Source: V1-33 sp964523105
GTDB taxonomy: Bacteria > Verrucomicrobiota > Verrucomicrobiia > Verrucomicrobiales > V1-33
Assembly (NCBI GenBank): GCA_964523105.1
Contig: CAZFZN010000032.1
Span: 26,528 to 90,527, forward strand
DNA length: 64,000 nucleotides
Direction of reading: 5' to 3'
Program-made: the position numbers and the translations under genes
Notes under the pieces: generated by a model
The model's database searches: none
Seen by the model: the letters and a program-made list of their open reading frames with translations, nothing else
Told to the model about the DNA's origin: nothing
In this document: positions 51,901 through 60,147 of the stretch, one piece after another
How positions within the stretch are numbered: position 1 is the first letter of the stretch
Layout: each line of letters begins with the position of its first letter

Positions 51901-54318
51901 TCAATACCATTGCGCCAGGCCGTTCTTCCACAGCGCCTTCAATTCCGCGAGGTCTTCATCCACGAGCGACTTGTCGGCATCGATGAACACGCGCAACCGC
52001 CGGTGATTCGCCACGGTCTGGCCGAGCGGCGTGCACGGGAGTCCGCGAAAGGCATCGGTCACTTCGCGCATGTGCTCCTTGCGCACTTCGATGATGAACT
52101 GGCCCGGCGTCTCGTCGAACAGTTGCACCACCGGCGAAGTCGGCAGCGGCATGAGGAAAATATCCATGCCCGCCTTCATGCTGAACGCCATCTCGGCCAG
52201 TGCGGTGATGACGCCGCCTTCGGAAACATCGTGGGCGCTGAGAATGTGGCCGGCCTTCACGCATTCGTGATAGGCCTGATAGGAGGCGAACGCCTTCCCC
52301 GGATCGAACTGCGGCACCGGCTGATTTGTCAGGCCCTCGGTGCGGGCATAGACGCTGCCGCCGAGCGACGCGCGTGCCTTGGCCGAGTCCGGTCCGCCGA
52401 TGAGATAGAGCCAGCTTCCGCTGCGGCGAATGCTGCTGCCGGTGACGTGCCTGGCGTCCTCCACAATGCCGAGACCGCTGATCAGGGCCGTCACCGGAAT
52501 GCTCACCGGTCCATCCTCCGTGTTGAAGTAATTGTAGAAGCTGTCCTTCCCGCTGATGAACGGCGTGCCATAGACCGTGGCCGCTTCCGACAAGCCTTTC
52601 GCCGCCTCCACCAGCGCGCCCAGTTGCTTCGGGTCATGCGGATTGCCCATGCAGAAGTTGTCGAGGATGGCGAGTTTGTCAGGATTTGCGCCGCACAGGA
52701 TGAGTTGCCGCACGCACTCGTCCACGCACGCGCGTCCCATGGCGCGGGGATCGTATTTGCCCCACTCCGGCAGCAAACTCAACGCCAGCGCCACCAGCCG
52801 CTGGCTGCCCTCCACCCGGATGACGCTCCCGTCCTGCGGGGCATCACCCGCGGCGCCGGCCAGCGGCTTGAGCACCGTGTTGCCCTGCACCTCGTGATCG
52901 TATTCGCGAATGACCGGCTCGCGGCTCACCACGGCGAAATCGGAAATCACGCGCCGCAGCACTGCGCCCAGATCGTTGTCAGGCAATGCCGGCAGCGGGC
53001 TCCACTGCGGCGTGGTCCATTCCGCTTTCAATTTCAAACGCGGCGCGTCGTGCAAACGGCGGCAGTCGAGTTCGCAGACGGTGAATCCGTGATGCTTCAC
53101 TTTGAGAATGCCGGTGCCGTCGGACTTGCCGAGCACCGTCAACTCCGTCTCCCAGGTGGCGGCGATTTCGCGCAGTTTCTCCAGATTCTCCTCCTTCACC
53201 GCGAGCACCATGCGCTCCTGACTTTCGCTCAGAAAGATGTGCCAGCTCAGCAGTCCCGGCTGTTTCAGCGGCGCGTTATCCAGGAGGATCTCCCCGCCGG
53301 TCTCGCTCAGCATCTCGCCCGCAGCACTGGAGAATCCTCCCGCGCCGCAGTCAGTGATGCACTCGATGAGGCCCTGCGCCCGCGCATCGAGCACAAAATC
53401 CGCCGCCTTCTTCTCCTCGATAGGATTTCCGATCTGTACCGCCGTCTGATCCTCCTCATGACTGTCGGTTCCCAGCGCGGCGCTGGAAAACGTCGCGCCT
53501 TTCAGTCCGTCCATGCCCGTCCGTGCACCGACCGCGATGATCACATGCCCCGGCTGCACCTCCTTGGGAATATCCGCGCCCGGGATCACTCCCGCCGTGC
53601 CGCAAAACACCAGCGGATTGTAGATGAACGTGTCGTCGAACTGAATCGCGCCGCCGGTCGTCGGAATGCCCATTCGGTTTCCGTAATCCCTAACGCCGCG
53701 CACCACGCCGCGCATGATGCCCAGCGGATGGATCACATCCTTCGCCTTGATGTCCTCCTGCTTCGTGTCCGGCCTGCCAAAACAAAACACGTCCAGCGAC
53801 GCCACCGGCTTCGCTCCTTTTCCCGCGCCGAGAATATCGCGGATCACCCCGCCCAGCCCCGTGTTCGCGCCGGCATACGGCTCGATCGCGCTCGGGTGAT
53901 TGTGCGTCTCCACCTTCAGGCACGCTGCCAGCCCCGGATCAATCTCGATGAACCCCGCGTTGTCCGTGAACGCACTCAGCACAAACCCCGGCTTCTCCGC
54001 CATGATGGCCTCACTCGGCTTGCGGATCAGCGTCTTGAAAATGCCGTCCACTACTTCCGTCTTCCCATCGAGCGTGAACGTAATCTCCGCGCCAAAGATC
54101 CGGTGCTTGCAGTGTTCGCTCCATGTCTGCGCGATCACCTCCAGTTCCACATCCGTCGGCTCGCGGCCCGCCTCTTTATAATACGCCTGCACCGCCAGCA
54201 TATCCTCACGGCTCAGCGACAGCTTCATCTCTTTGGAAATCCCGTGCAGCGCCTCGCCATCGAGGTGCAGCAGGGGAATGGTGCGGTAACAGGGCTGGTC
54301 GGAGGAGGGAGCGCTCAT
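51901..54318 (-). CDS. purL: Phosphoribosylformylglycinamidine synthase, large subunit
   Basis: 805 aa from the ATG at 54318. It is the free-standing PurL (not the PurL-PurQ fusion): QTWSEHCKHRIFG at the N-terminus, KVETHNHPSAIEPYAGANTG (ATP/substrate loop), GIPTTGGAIQFDD, ITDCGAGGFSSAAGEMLSE near residue 440 and SGKDSFYNYF near 600. It converts FGAR to FGAM in purine synthesis and needs PurQ and PurS from elsewhere. It is ~60 residues longer than the Bacillus enzyme (742), mainly in the middle region. FHA gene follows immediately. No purine riboswitch was seen upstream. Confidence 0.95.
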   Translation of the reverse strand: MSAPSSDQPCYRTIPLLHLDGEALHGISKEMKLSLSREDMLAVQAYYKEAGREPTDVELEVIAQTWSEHCKHRIFGAEITFTLDGKTEVVDGIFKTLIRKPSEAIMAEKPGFVLSAFTDNAGFIEIDPGLAACLKVETHNHPSAIEPYAGANTGLGGVIRDILGAGKGAKPVASLDVFCFGRPDTKQEDIKAKDVIHPLGIMRGVVRGVRDYGNRMGIPTTGGAIQFDDTFIYNPLVFCGTAGVIPGADIPKEVQPGHVIIAVGARTGMDGLKGATFSSAALGTDSHEEDQTAVQIGNPIEEKKAADFVLDARAQGLIECITDCGAGGFSSAAGEMLSETGGEILLDNAPLKQPGLLSWHIFLSESQERMVLAVKEENLEKLREIAATWETELTVLGKSDGTGILKVKHHGFTVCELDCRRLHDAPRLKLKAEWTTPQWSPLPALPDNDLGAVLRRVISDFAVVSREPVIREYDHEVQGNTVLKPLAGAAGDAPQDGSVIRVEGSQRLVALALSLLPEWGKYDPRAMGRACVDECVRQLILCGANPDKLAILDNFCMGNPHDPKQLGALVEAAKGLSEAATVYGTPFISGKDSFYNYFNTEDGPVSIPVTALISGLGIVEDARHVTGSSIRRSGSWLYLIGGPDSAKARASLGGSVYARTEGLTNQPVPQFDPGKAFASYQAYHECVKAGHILSAHDVSEGGVITALAEMAFSMKAGMDIFLMPLPTSPVVQLFDETPGQFIIEVRKEHMREVTDAFRGLPCTPLGQTVANHRRLRVFIDADKSLVDEDLAELKALWKNGLAQWY

Positions 54319-54425
54319 GCTGCGACAAAGCAGGGGCGCGGGCGGAGTCAAACGGGTGAGAAGGGCAAGCCCCGCAGCGCCGCCCGCTCACTGCGAACAT
54401 ATCAACGCGGGCTCCCCTCCATTGC

Positions 54426-54453
54426 TTGACTAACCCCTCTCCGGAATTATGGT
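54426..54453 (+). promoter_or_regulatory. Sigma-70-type promoter
   Basis: TTGACT (54426-54431), 16 bases, TATGGT (54448-54453). It lies 22 bases before the ATG at 54476 and its -10 overlaps the alternative ATG at 54449, which argues against that start. Confidence 0.5.
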
Positions 54454-54475
54454 AATTACAGGCCGCTCTCCACCT

Positions 54476-55165
54476 ATGAATAGCTCCCCTTTCATGAGCC
54501 CCCCTGCTCCGCCAACCGGCCAGCGCATCACCAGTGCCGGCGGCATCGCACTCGACGGCGCCAGACTGGTCGTCCCCAATGGCTATGTCTTTCCCCCAAT
54601 CTGCCCGGTTACCGGAGAAACGACCGGCCTTGAGGCTCCCTTGACCCGGCGCCGCGTGTCTAATGCACATAAGACTGCCCTCGGAAAGACCGCGATCGGA
54701 CTGCTGAATGGCCCCATAGGCCTGATCGCAGCAAGCCGGGCGGCGGCCAAAGACTACACTTACACTTTTCGCCCCAGCCTCCGCGCCACGCGACGCTGGA
54801 AGCTCGTTCGCCGGCTCGGCATCCTCATGATTATTGCCGCGTGCTACGGCTTTGGAAAAGGGCTCTCGCTGGAGAGCATCCCGGTGCTGTCCGCCAGCAT
54901 GGTGCTGTTCGGCCTCGGTTGCATTACGAGCGTAGGCTTCTTCGACAGCGTCGCCGTCACCCGCGTTCGAAACGGCCAGCTTTGGCTCACCGGCATCCCG
55001 CGCCGCATCAGCGAAAAGATTGTGGAAATCGAACATGGTCGCATCGAAGCCGCTCGCCGCGCTGCTCTCGCTCAGCAACAAGCCAGCGCTGCATCTTCAT
55101 TGCACGGATCGCCCTTCGTTGCCGCCGGTCCTCCGCCACTGCCGCCAGGATGGCAGGCATCCTGA
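54476..55165 (+). CDS. Two-helix membrane protein, unknown
   Basis: 229 aa from the ATG at 54476. A cytoplasmic N-terminal part contains ICPVTGETTG (two close-set features: Cys and a T-G-E turn) and a helical section. Two helices follow (LGILMIIAACYGFGKGLSL; PVLSASMVLFGLGCITSVGF). The C-terminal region EHGRIEAARRAALAQQQASA is helical and ends with Pro-rich PPPLPPGWQAS. No family is known to me. It may relate to proteins with N-terminal zinc-ribbon-like 'CPVTG' stretches, but only one Cys is present. Single gene divergent from purL. Confidence 0.7.
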   Translation: MNSSPFMSPPAPPTGQRITSAGGIALDGARLVVPNGYVFPPICPVTGETTGLEAPLTRRRVSNAHKTALGKTAIGLLNGPIGLIAASRAAAKDYTYTFRPSLRATRRWKLVRRLGILMIIAACYGFGKGLSLESIPVLSASMVLFGLGCITSVGFFDSVAVTRVRNGQLWLTGIPRRISEKIVEIEHGRIEAARRAALAQQQASAASSLHGSPFVAAGPPPLPPGWQAS

Positions 55166-55225
55166 CAGACCAGGCGCCTCGCCTGCGCAGGACTTACAGC
55201 CTTCGGACGCTCATTGCGACACGAT

Positions 55226-55282
55226 CGCCGTGCTTGCAGCGCGGGCGGGTGCGCCGCCGCCGGCTCCGTGATGGCTCAAGGC
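55226..55282. repeat. Scarred copy of the lactonase gene 5' region (left flank of TA island)
   Basis: 55226-55255 equals 56924-56953 with one mismatch, and 55250-55282 equals 57014-57046 with two mismatches. The two pieces join at the shared TGCGCC, so 60 bases are deleted relative to the right copy. The last residues and stop (55276) of hicA lie inside it. Confidence 0.7.
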
Positions 55283-55461
55283 CGTGCAATCTCCAACTGC
55301 CGGCAAATACTCCGCACCGTTCCCTCCTTCACCTCGCAGTGGCGGGGTGCCGGTGCCACCTTGCCGTTCGCCGGGTTTTTCCAGAGTGTGTAATTTACGC
55401 CTTCCCGCTCAAAGTGGCAGCCGTAATCCCGCAGATGCCGCTCCAAATCATTCAGCTTCAC
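55276..55461 (-). CDS. hicA: HicA-family toxin, catalytic His missing
   Basis: 61 aa, dsRBD-like HicA fold: KLNDLERHLRDYGCHFEREG, then VNYTLWKNPANGK, VAPAPRH and the C-terminal KEGTVRSICRQLEI. HicA is an mRNA endoribonuclease neutralised by HicB. The catalytic His of GSH (or GSNH in the related subgroup) is replaced (G-V-N-Y), so the toxin may be inactive or act only as a HicB-binding partner. It overlaps hicB by four bases, the usual coupling with antitoxin first. Confidence 0.75.
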   Translation of the reverse strand: MKLNDLERHLRDYGCHFEREGVNYTLWKNPANGKVAPAPRHCEVKEGTVRSICRQLEIARP

Positions 55462-55697
55462 ACCGGCGCGAGTTCGAATTCGTGTCGCACAGCACCGGCG
55501 GCAGGTTGTTTTCGCCGGGCCTCCCCGCGGTGGTAGTCCATGACCAGCTTGAGCGCATCGAACAAATTTGCCTCCGCCTCCTCAATGGTTTCTCCCTCGG
55601 AGAATACTTCCGGCAGTTCCTCGAACGAGGAGGTGAACCCGCCTTCCGGGGCCGGTTCAATTACGGCAGTGAGCTTGACTCGTTCGTGCAGATTCAT
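55458..55697 (-). CDS. hicB: HicB-family antitoxin
   Basis: 79 aa from the ATG at 55697. N-terminal partial RNase H-like fold: LTAVIEPAPEGGFTSSFEEL, then PEVFSEGETIEEAEANLFDA. It lacks the C-terminal DNA-binding (RHH/HTH) domain of long HicB proteins, so autoregulation would need another factor. It is 79 aa like the second copy at 56557-56796 and aligns with it without gaps (about 45% identical by eye). A 104-base gap separates it from the PIN toxin gene. Confidence 0.8.
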   Translation of the reverse strand: MNLHERVKLTAVIEPAPEGGFTSSFEELPEVFSEGETIEEAEANLFDALKLVMDYHRGEARRKQPAAGAVRHEFELAPV

Positions 55698-55801
55698 GGG
55701 GGATCGCTTCGTTTCATTCCTGCGGCCGCTCAAGCTGGAATCCCGGCATGACGGCACAGCGTCCGGACGGCGGCTTCGGCAAGTCAGGGCCGCGGGCGGA
55801 G

Positions 55802-56230
55802 TCAAACGGGCGCAACGGCGCGCAGTTCCGCCAGAAAGGCCACTGGTTCGCAAGTGACGAACTCAGGATAGAAGCACCCCGCGTTCAGGAGATGAGCATC
55901 ATAGGTCACCAAATGCGTTGCTGCACCGTTGAGCGCGCAAAGGACGAACGCGATATCATCCGCATCCGCCGGATAGTGGCGGAGGTGAAAGAAGCGGATG
56001 GGCACGGTCTCTCCCATTGTGAGCAGGTCCGCGGCAAGGGCCTCGACTTCCGCCTTCGGCTTCCCCAACTCCAGAAGCTTCTCTGCATACTCCGCCACCA
56101 GGTCCAGCGTGACCAGCAGCACAAACCGCCCGGCGCGCCACCACGCCATGATCTCCCTGTTCGGACTGCCTGGATTGTTCGCACATCCGGATGCCAGCAC
56201 CACATTCGTATCCAGGACGGCGCGCAGCAT
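55802..56230 (-). CDS. PIN-domain toxin (COG1569-type)
   Basis: 142 aa. PIN-fold acidic residues: RAVLDTNVVLASG (first Asp), the Glu in VAEYAEKLLELGKP near residue 50, and DADDIAFVLCALNG near 90 with ATHLVTYDAHLL. It belongs to the 'putative toxin component, PIN family' group, which cuts RNA in a metal-dependent manner. It is preceded by an 88-aa antitoxin gene with a three-base gap. The stop is at 55802. Confidence 0.8.
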   Translation of the reverse strand: MLRAVLDTNVVLASGCANNPGSPNREIMAWWRAGRFVLLVTLDLVAEYAEKLLELGKPKAEVEALAADLLTMGETVPIRFFHLRHYPADADDIAFVLCALNGAATHLVTYDAHLLNAGCFYPEFVTCEPVAFLAELRAVAPV

Positions 56231-56233
56231 AAG

Positions 56234-56500
56234 TCAGGATGGGTCCGCTTCCGTCAGCCGCAGGTAGCGTTCCTCAAACTCCGCCATCGCCGCCTTACGA
56301 TTGAATCCCTCCGCCTTACGGCGCTCCGCCGTCAGCCGCGCCCGCTCCACCAGGGCCAATGTCTCCGGGCTGAACCGCCGCTGACGCTCCTCATGCTGTG
56401 CCACTTCCATACGAATGAAATTCACCACACGCTCCGTCAGGCCCGGCACCGCTTCGGCCCGGGCCGCGATGTCCTCAGGAATCTGAATCGCGGCACCCAT
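56234..56500 (-). CDS. Antitoxin partner of the PIN toxin
   Basis: 88 aa from the ATG at 56500. Begins GAAIQIPEDIAARAEAVPGL, a ribbon-type/helical start, then a charged helix (HEERQRRFSPETLALVERAR) and KAAMAEFEERYLRL. The pairing with the PIN gene (three bases apart) and size mark it as the antitoxin. It is not assignable to a named family with certainty. Confidence 0.65.
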   Translation of the reverse strand: MGAAIQIPEDIAARAEAVPGLTERVVNFIRMEVAQHEERQRRFSPETLALVERARLTAERRKAEGFNRKAAMAEFEERYLRLTEADPS

Positions 56501-56561
56501 GCCGTGGAATCTGAACCGATTCGCTGAATTTGCAAATCCTCCGCACCGTGTCCCGCTCAAA
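56500..56561 (-). pseudogene. Remnant of a second hicA 3' end
   Basis: Directly after the hicB stop, the frame from 56561 reads F-E-R-D-T-V-R-R-I-C-K, which matches the C-terminal E-x-x-T-V-R-x-I-C of HicA, and ends soon after. It lacks about the first 40 codons. In the intact pair hicA occupies exactly this position after hicB. Confidence 0.4.
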
Positions 56562-56796
56562 CCCGGGTGAGTGCGAACTCGCGGTAAACCCGCATCGCCG
56601 CCGGTTTCGCCAGGCGCGCTTCATACCGGGAAACCTTCATCACAGCGTGCAGCACCTCCAAGACATTCCTCTCCGCCGCCTCCATCGTTGGTCCCTCAGC
56701 CGAAATGCCCGGCAGTTCTTCAATCGTGCTGGTATATCCGCCTTCGGGACCCGGTTCGATAGCGACTGTTATTTTCAAGGAATGCACCGGAATCAT
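56557..56796 (-). CDS. hicB: Orphan HicB-family antitoxin
   Basis: 79 aa from the ATG at 56796 (MIPVHSLKITVAIEPGPEGG), then YTSTIEELPGISAEGPTMEA. An in-frame ATG at 56820 is possible but 56796 gives the same length as the paralogue at 55458. The expected hicA is reduced to a remnant, so it has no visible toxin of its own and could act as an anti-addiction module against the nearby HicA. Confidence 0.7.
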   Translation of the reverse strand: MIPVHSLKITVAIEPGPEGGYTSTIEELPGISAEGPTMEAAERNVLEVLHAVMKVSRYEARLAKPAAMRVYREFALTRV

Positions 56797-56923
56797 CCTA
56801 TCGACGTCCACACTGCCCACTTCGCCTTGCGCTGCAAGCTCTGCGTCACGTCATTATCTTGAGTCATCTTTAGCCCCCTTTGGTAACGATGCCCAGCCGC
56901 CAGGATTTTGCCTCCAACTTTTG

Positions 56924-57046
56924 CGCCGGGCTTGCAGCGCGGGCGGGTGCGCCTTACGGCGGCGGGCCTATGGCAGACACACTTTCTGAATACCTCCTCT
57001 GGCACGGCACGGATGCGCCGCCGCCGGCTCCGCGATGGCTCACGGC
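56924..57046. repeat. Right flank of the TA island (intact lactonase gene start)
   Basis: 56924-56953 and 57014-57046 are the two parts found fused at 55226-55282. The bases between (56954-57013) contain the ATG of the lactonase gene, at 56970. Confidence 0.7.
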
Positions 57047-58898
57047 GGGACCGCTCGCGGTGGCGCTGGAGGAAGGGCAGTTGCGCGGCATTTGGCTGGG
57101 CGGGCGGCAGGTGGTGCAGCGGATTTACGGTGCGGTGCGGGACCGGTTCTGGAACACGGTGCCGGGCAGCCTGACGTATGTGCGCGCAGAGCAGGAAGCG
57201 GGCGGATTTCGCGTCACGTTTTCCAGCGAGCATGTGTCGGCGGAGGTGGATTTCATCTGGCGCGCGGAAATCACGGGCGCGGCGGACGGCACGCTGCGCT
57301 ATGTGTTCGATGGCGAAGCGCGGCGCAGCATGGCCAAGAACCGCATCGGGCTGTGCGTGCTGCATCCGCTGTGGCTCGCCGGCAAGCCGTGCCGCGTGGA
57401 ATATGTGAGCGGCGACCGAGCGACGGTGAATTTCCCAACGCTGGTGGACCCGATGCAGCCGGTGCGCGGGCTGCATGACTTCCGCGAACTGCGTCATGAG
57501 CTGACGGACGGCGTGGAGGCGGTGTGGAGTTTCGAGGGCGATGTGTTCGAGATCGAAGATCAGCGGAACTGGACGGATGCGAGTTTCAAAACCTACAGCA
57601 CGCCGCAGCGCATCCCGATGCCGGCGCTGATGACGGAGGGACAGCGCGTGCGCCAGACGGTGACGCTGCGTTTGTCAGGAAACACGGCGGCGCTGGCGGC
57701 GGGAACGCCGCGCGCCGAGCAGGAGACGGTGCAGATTTCCATCGGCGACAAAACAGGAACGCTGCCGGATTTGGGTACGGGCGTGGCGTATCACGGGGAA
57801 GCGCTCACGGAGCGCGAGACGGCGCAGCTGCGCGCGCTGCGGCTGGCGCATTATCGCGTGGAGGTGGACACTTCGCGGCCCGGCTGGCAGGCGCAGCTGG
57901 AGCGCGGGCTGCGCGAGGCGGCGGCGCTGGGCGCGAAGGCGGAGGTGGTGCTGCCGCTGGCGGACGACGTGGAAACGCTGTGCCAGTCGGCGCGGGAAAC
58001 GGCGGAGGAGTTTCCTGGAATCGTCGCGCGCTGGCTGATTCTGACCCGCGGCGCCCCGGCCACGCGCGCCGCCACGCTGGAGGAGGCGCGCGGCGTTTTG
58101 GAGGAGGACGGAGTGACCGTCGGCGGCGGCACGGACGCCGACTTTTTCCAGCTGAACAACAACCGCCCGCCCGCGGACCTGTGCGATTTTGTCAGTGTGC
58201 CGCTGCGGCCGTGCGCGCATCAGTTCGACCTCGGCATCATGGCGGAGAATCTCCAGGGCCAGCGCGAGGTGCTGCAGGCGATGCGGGCCATCTGGCCTGA
58301 CAAACCGCTCGTTGTCTCTCCGGTGAGCCTGCGCACCCGCGCGCAAAAGGGCCCGCCTGCCGGCCCTGGCGAACTGCCCGCGCAGGCGGACGTGCGCCAG
58401 ATGTCGCTGGCCGGCGCCGCGTGGACGGTGGGCTGCATCAAGGCGGTGGCGGAGAGCGGCGCGCAGAGCCTGACGCTTTTTCAGACGACGGGATTGCGCG
58501 GGATCATGGAACGCGAGGGCGGCAGCGGCGTGGCGGAGTTCCAGAGTCCTCCGGGGGCGGTTTTCCCGGTGTATCTCGTCCTCGCTGCGCTGGCGGACTG
58601 GCGCGGCGCAGAGGTGCTGGCGGCGAAGAGCGCTGCGTCACCGGCCGTGGAGGTGCTGGCGCTGGAGCGAGGGGGACGGCGCTGTGTGCTGCTGGCCAGC
58701 CTCACTGCCACGCCGCGGCAGGTCGAATTTCCGTCGCGATTTATCCGCGCCAAAGTGCTGCATGCGGGCAACGCCCTTGCGGCGATGACCGATCCCGCCG
58801 CCTGGCTCGCGGAGCCCCCGCAACCGGTGCATCACACCGTGGCGCTGCCGGCGTTCGCGACAGCCCTGCTGACAGAGGAAACCGTCGCCGCATCTTGA
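56970..58898 (+). CDS. D-apionate lactonase-like protein
   Basis: 642 aa from the ATG at 56970 (MADTLSEYLLWHGTDAPPPA). An earlier TTG at 56880 is unlikely. Recognised from ApnL landmarks: GPLAVALEEGQLRGIWLGGR, VVQRIYGAVRDRFWNTVPG, KNRIGLCVLHP, VFEIEDQRNWTDASFKTYST and a TIM-barrel middle/C-terminal part (LRALRLAHYRVEVDTSRPGW; GGGTDADFFQLNNNRP). ApnL opens D-apionolactone in apiose catabolism. No apiose or apionate genes are nearby, so it may serve a different sugar lactone. No signal peptide. It lies beside the TA island, whose left flank contains a damaged copy of its 5' end. Confidence 0.8.
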   Translation: MADTLSEYLLWHGTDAPPPAPRWLTAGPLAVALEEGQLRGIWLGGRQVVQRIYGAVRDRFWNTVPGSLTYVRAEQEAGGFRVTFSSEHVSAEVDFIWRAEITGAADGTLRYVFDGEARRSMAKNRIGLCVLHPLWLAGKPCRVEYVSGDRATVNFPTLVDPMQPVRGLHDFRELRHELTDGVEAVWSFEGDVFEIEDQRNWTDASFKTYSTPQRIPMPALMTEGQRVRQTVTLRLSGNTAALAAGTPRAEQETVQISIGDKTGTLPDLGTGVAYHGEALTERETAQLRALRLAHYRVEVDTSRPGWQAQLERGLREAAALGAKAEVVLPLADDVETLCQSARETAEEFPGIVARWLILTRGAPATRAATLEEARGVLEEDGVTVGGGTDADFFQLNNNRPPADLCDFVSVPLRPCAHQFDLGIMAENLQGQREVLQAMRAIWPDKPLVVSPVSLRTRAQKGPPAGPGELPAQADVRQMSLAGAAWTVGCIKAVAESGAQSLTLFQTTGLRGIMEREGGSGVAEFQSPPGAVFPVYLVLAALADWRGAEVLAAKSAASPAVEVLALERGGRRCVLLASLTATPRQVEFPSRFIRAKVLHAGNALAAMTDPAAWLAEPPQPVHHTVALPAFATALLTEETVAAS

Positions 58899-58929
58899 CG
58901 TTCCCCCGCCCTGCGCGAGCGTAGCAAAA

Positions 58930-60066
58930 ATGCCGGCGTGGTTCCAGTGCACGAATTGCGAAGCGCGCTATCAGTTTGAGGCGCGCCTGGCAGGCCGTGC
59001 GATGGCGTGCCGGTCCTGCGGTTATGTCTTCCGCATTCCGGCGTTGCCGGAAGGCACGGTGCCGGATGCCGCAGCCCTGCCGGCGGGAGGCGGCCAGTGG
59101 CTGGTGCGCTTTGCCAGCGGGAGGCAGTTCGGGCCGGTGGTGACGCAGGTGGTGGAGGAATGGGTGCGGGAAAAACGCGCCGATTCTGAATGCCTCGTGC
59201 AGCCGGAGAACGGCCACGACTGGTTCCGCATCGCGGACATTTTTCCTGACCTTTTCGCGCCGGAACCGGTCAGCCCCCCAGAGGATGCTCTCGCTCCGCT
59301 GTCGCCGGTGCCGGAGCGGCTGCCCGCGGCGGGGCTGCTGGAGCAACTGCCGGATCAGCGGCATTTGCTCACGGACAGTTTTCGCGCCCGTCATGACGAA
59401 GCGGCCGGGTGGCTGGAAAAGGAAGTGCACCGCACCATGGGCGCCGTGACGCTGCGCGGGGTGCGATCCGTGATCCTTGAGGACGACGGCTGGGACGGGC
59501 CGCGGCGCGAGCATCAACTGCGCGCGGAGCATTGCCTCGCAGCCGAACTCTCGGCGCACGGCAGTTCGTTCTATCTGGCCGTGCCCTGGAGTCCGCTGGG
59601 ACGGATGGCGCATGAGTTTTTCAGTATCCTGCCAGGAAAGCTGCCGCATCCCGTGGCGCTGCGGCGCGGCTCGGAGGATGCCTTCGGCGAGGGCCAGTGG
59701 ATCGGCATCAACGGGGAGGAGGATGACGTGGTGGCGGTGAGCGCGCGGCGCAGCCGGGAGAATCTGGAGGGCGGCATCGAGTGGCAGTGGTTCAGCCGGC
59801 GGCGGGATTTCACCATGGTGCAGGTGTGGGGCGTGCAGGCGGTGCCGCTGGGACCGGAGAAATTCCTTCACGCCATCCAGACCAATCCGCGCGGAGCCAC
59901 GGGGAGTGATTACGGCGTACTGTGGTATCTGGAGCGGCAGGCTGCCTTTTACCGGTTCGCCCGCCGGCTCAGCATTCCGGACACGCACGAGTCGCACGTG
60001 CTCTTCGGCTGCTGCACCGGGCGGCTGATGGTTCTGGCGTCTGAATGCACGAATGCGGGCGGCTGA
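58930..60066 (+). CDS. Zinc-ribbon and GYF-like domain protein
   Basis: 378 aa. The N-terminal zinc ribbon CTNCEARYQFEARLAGRAMA continues CRSCGYVFRIP (two CxxC knuckles, MJ0042 type). Residues ~55-110 match a GYF_2-like domain (QWLVRFASGRQFGPVVTQVV; WFRIADIFPDLF). Residues ~150-375 form an alpha/beta domain with GQWIGINGEEDDVVAVSARR and no known motif. It is cytoplasmic by composition. It starts 31 bases after the lactonase stop, so it may share a transcript. Function unknown, probably a regulatory or adaptor protein. Confidence 0.7.
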   Translation: MPAWFQCTNCEARYQFEARLAGRAMACRSCGYVFRIPALPEGTVPDAAALPAGGGQWLVRFASGRQFGPVVTQVVEEWVREKRADSECLVQPENGHDWFRIADIFPDLFAPEPVSPPEDALAPLSPVPERLPAAGLLEQLPDQRHLLTDSFRARHDEAAGWLEKEVHRTMGAVTLRGVRSVILEDDGWDGPRREHQLRAEHCLAAELSAHGSSFYLAVPWSPLGRMAHEFFSILPGKLPHPVALRRGSEDAFGEGQWIGINGEEDDVVAVSARRSRENLEGGIEWQWFSRRRDFTMVQVWGVQAVPLGPEKFLHAIQTNPRGATGSDYGVLWYLERQAAFYRFARRLSIPDTHESHVLFGCCTGRLMVLASECTNAGG

Positions 60067-60080
60067 GGCGCACTCGGTGG

Positions 60081-60109
60081 TTGACCCCGCGGCCCGGATT
60101 CCCGTAAAC
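60081..60109 (+). promoter_or_regulatory. Possible sigma-70 promoter for the CotH gene
   Basis: TTGACC (60081-60086), 17 bases, GTAAAC (60104-60109), 38 bases before the ATG at 60148. The -10 match is weak. Confidence 0.35.
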
Positions 60110-60147
60110 TCCAAGCACCTGCACCCCTGGCCGGCACCCGCACCCTT

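Noticed and set aside
51805..54429. An 874-codon open frame opposite purL
   Set aside because: Mirror of purL, Arg/His-rich, no motif.
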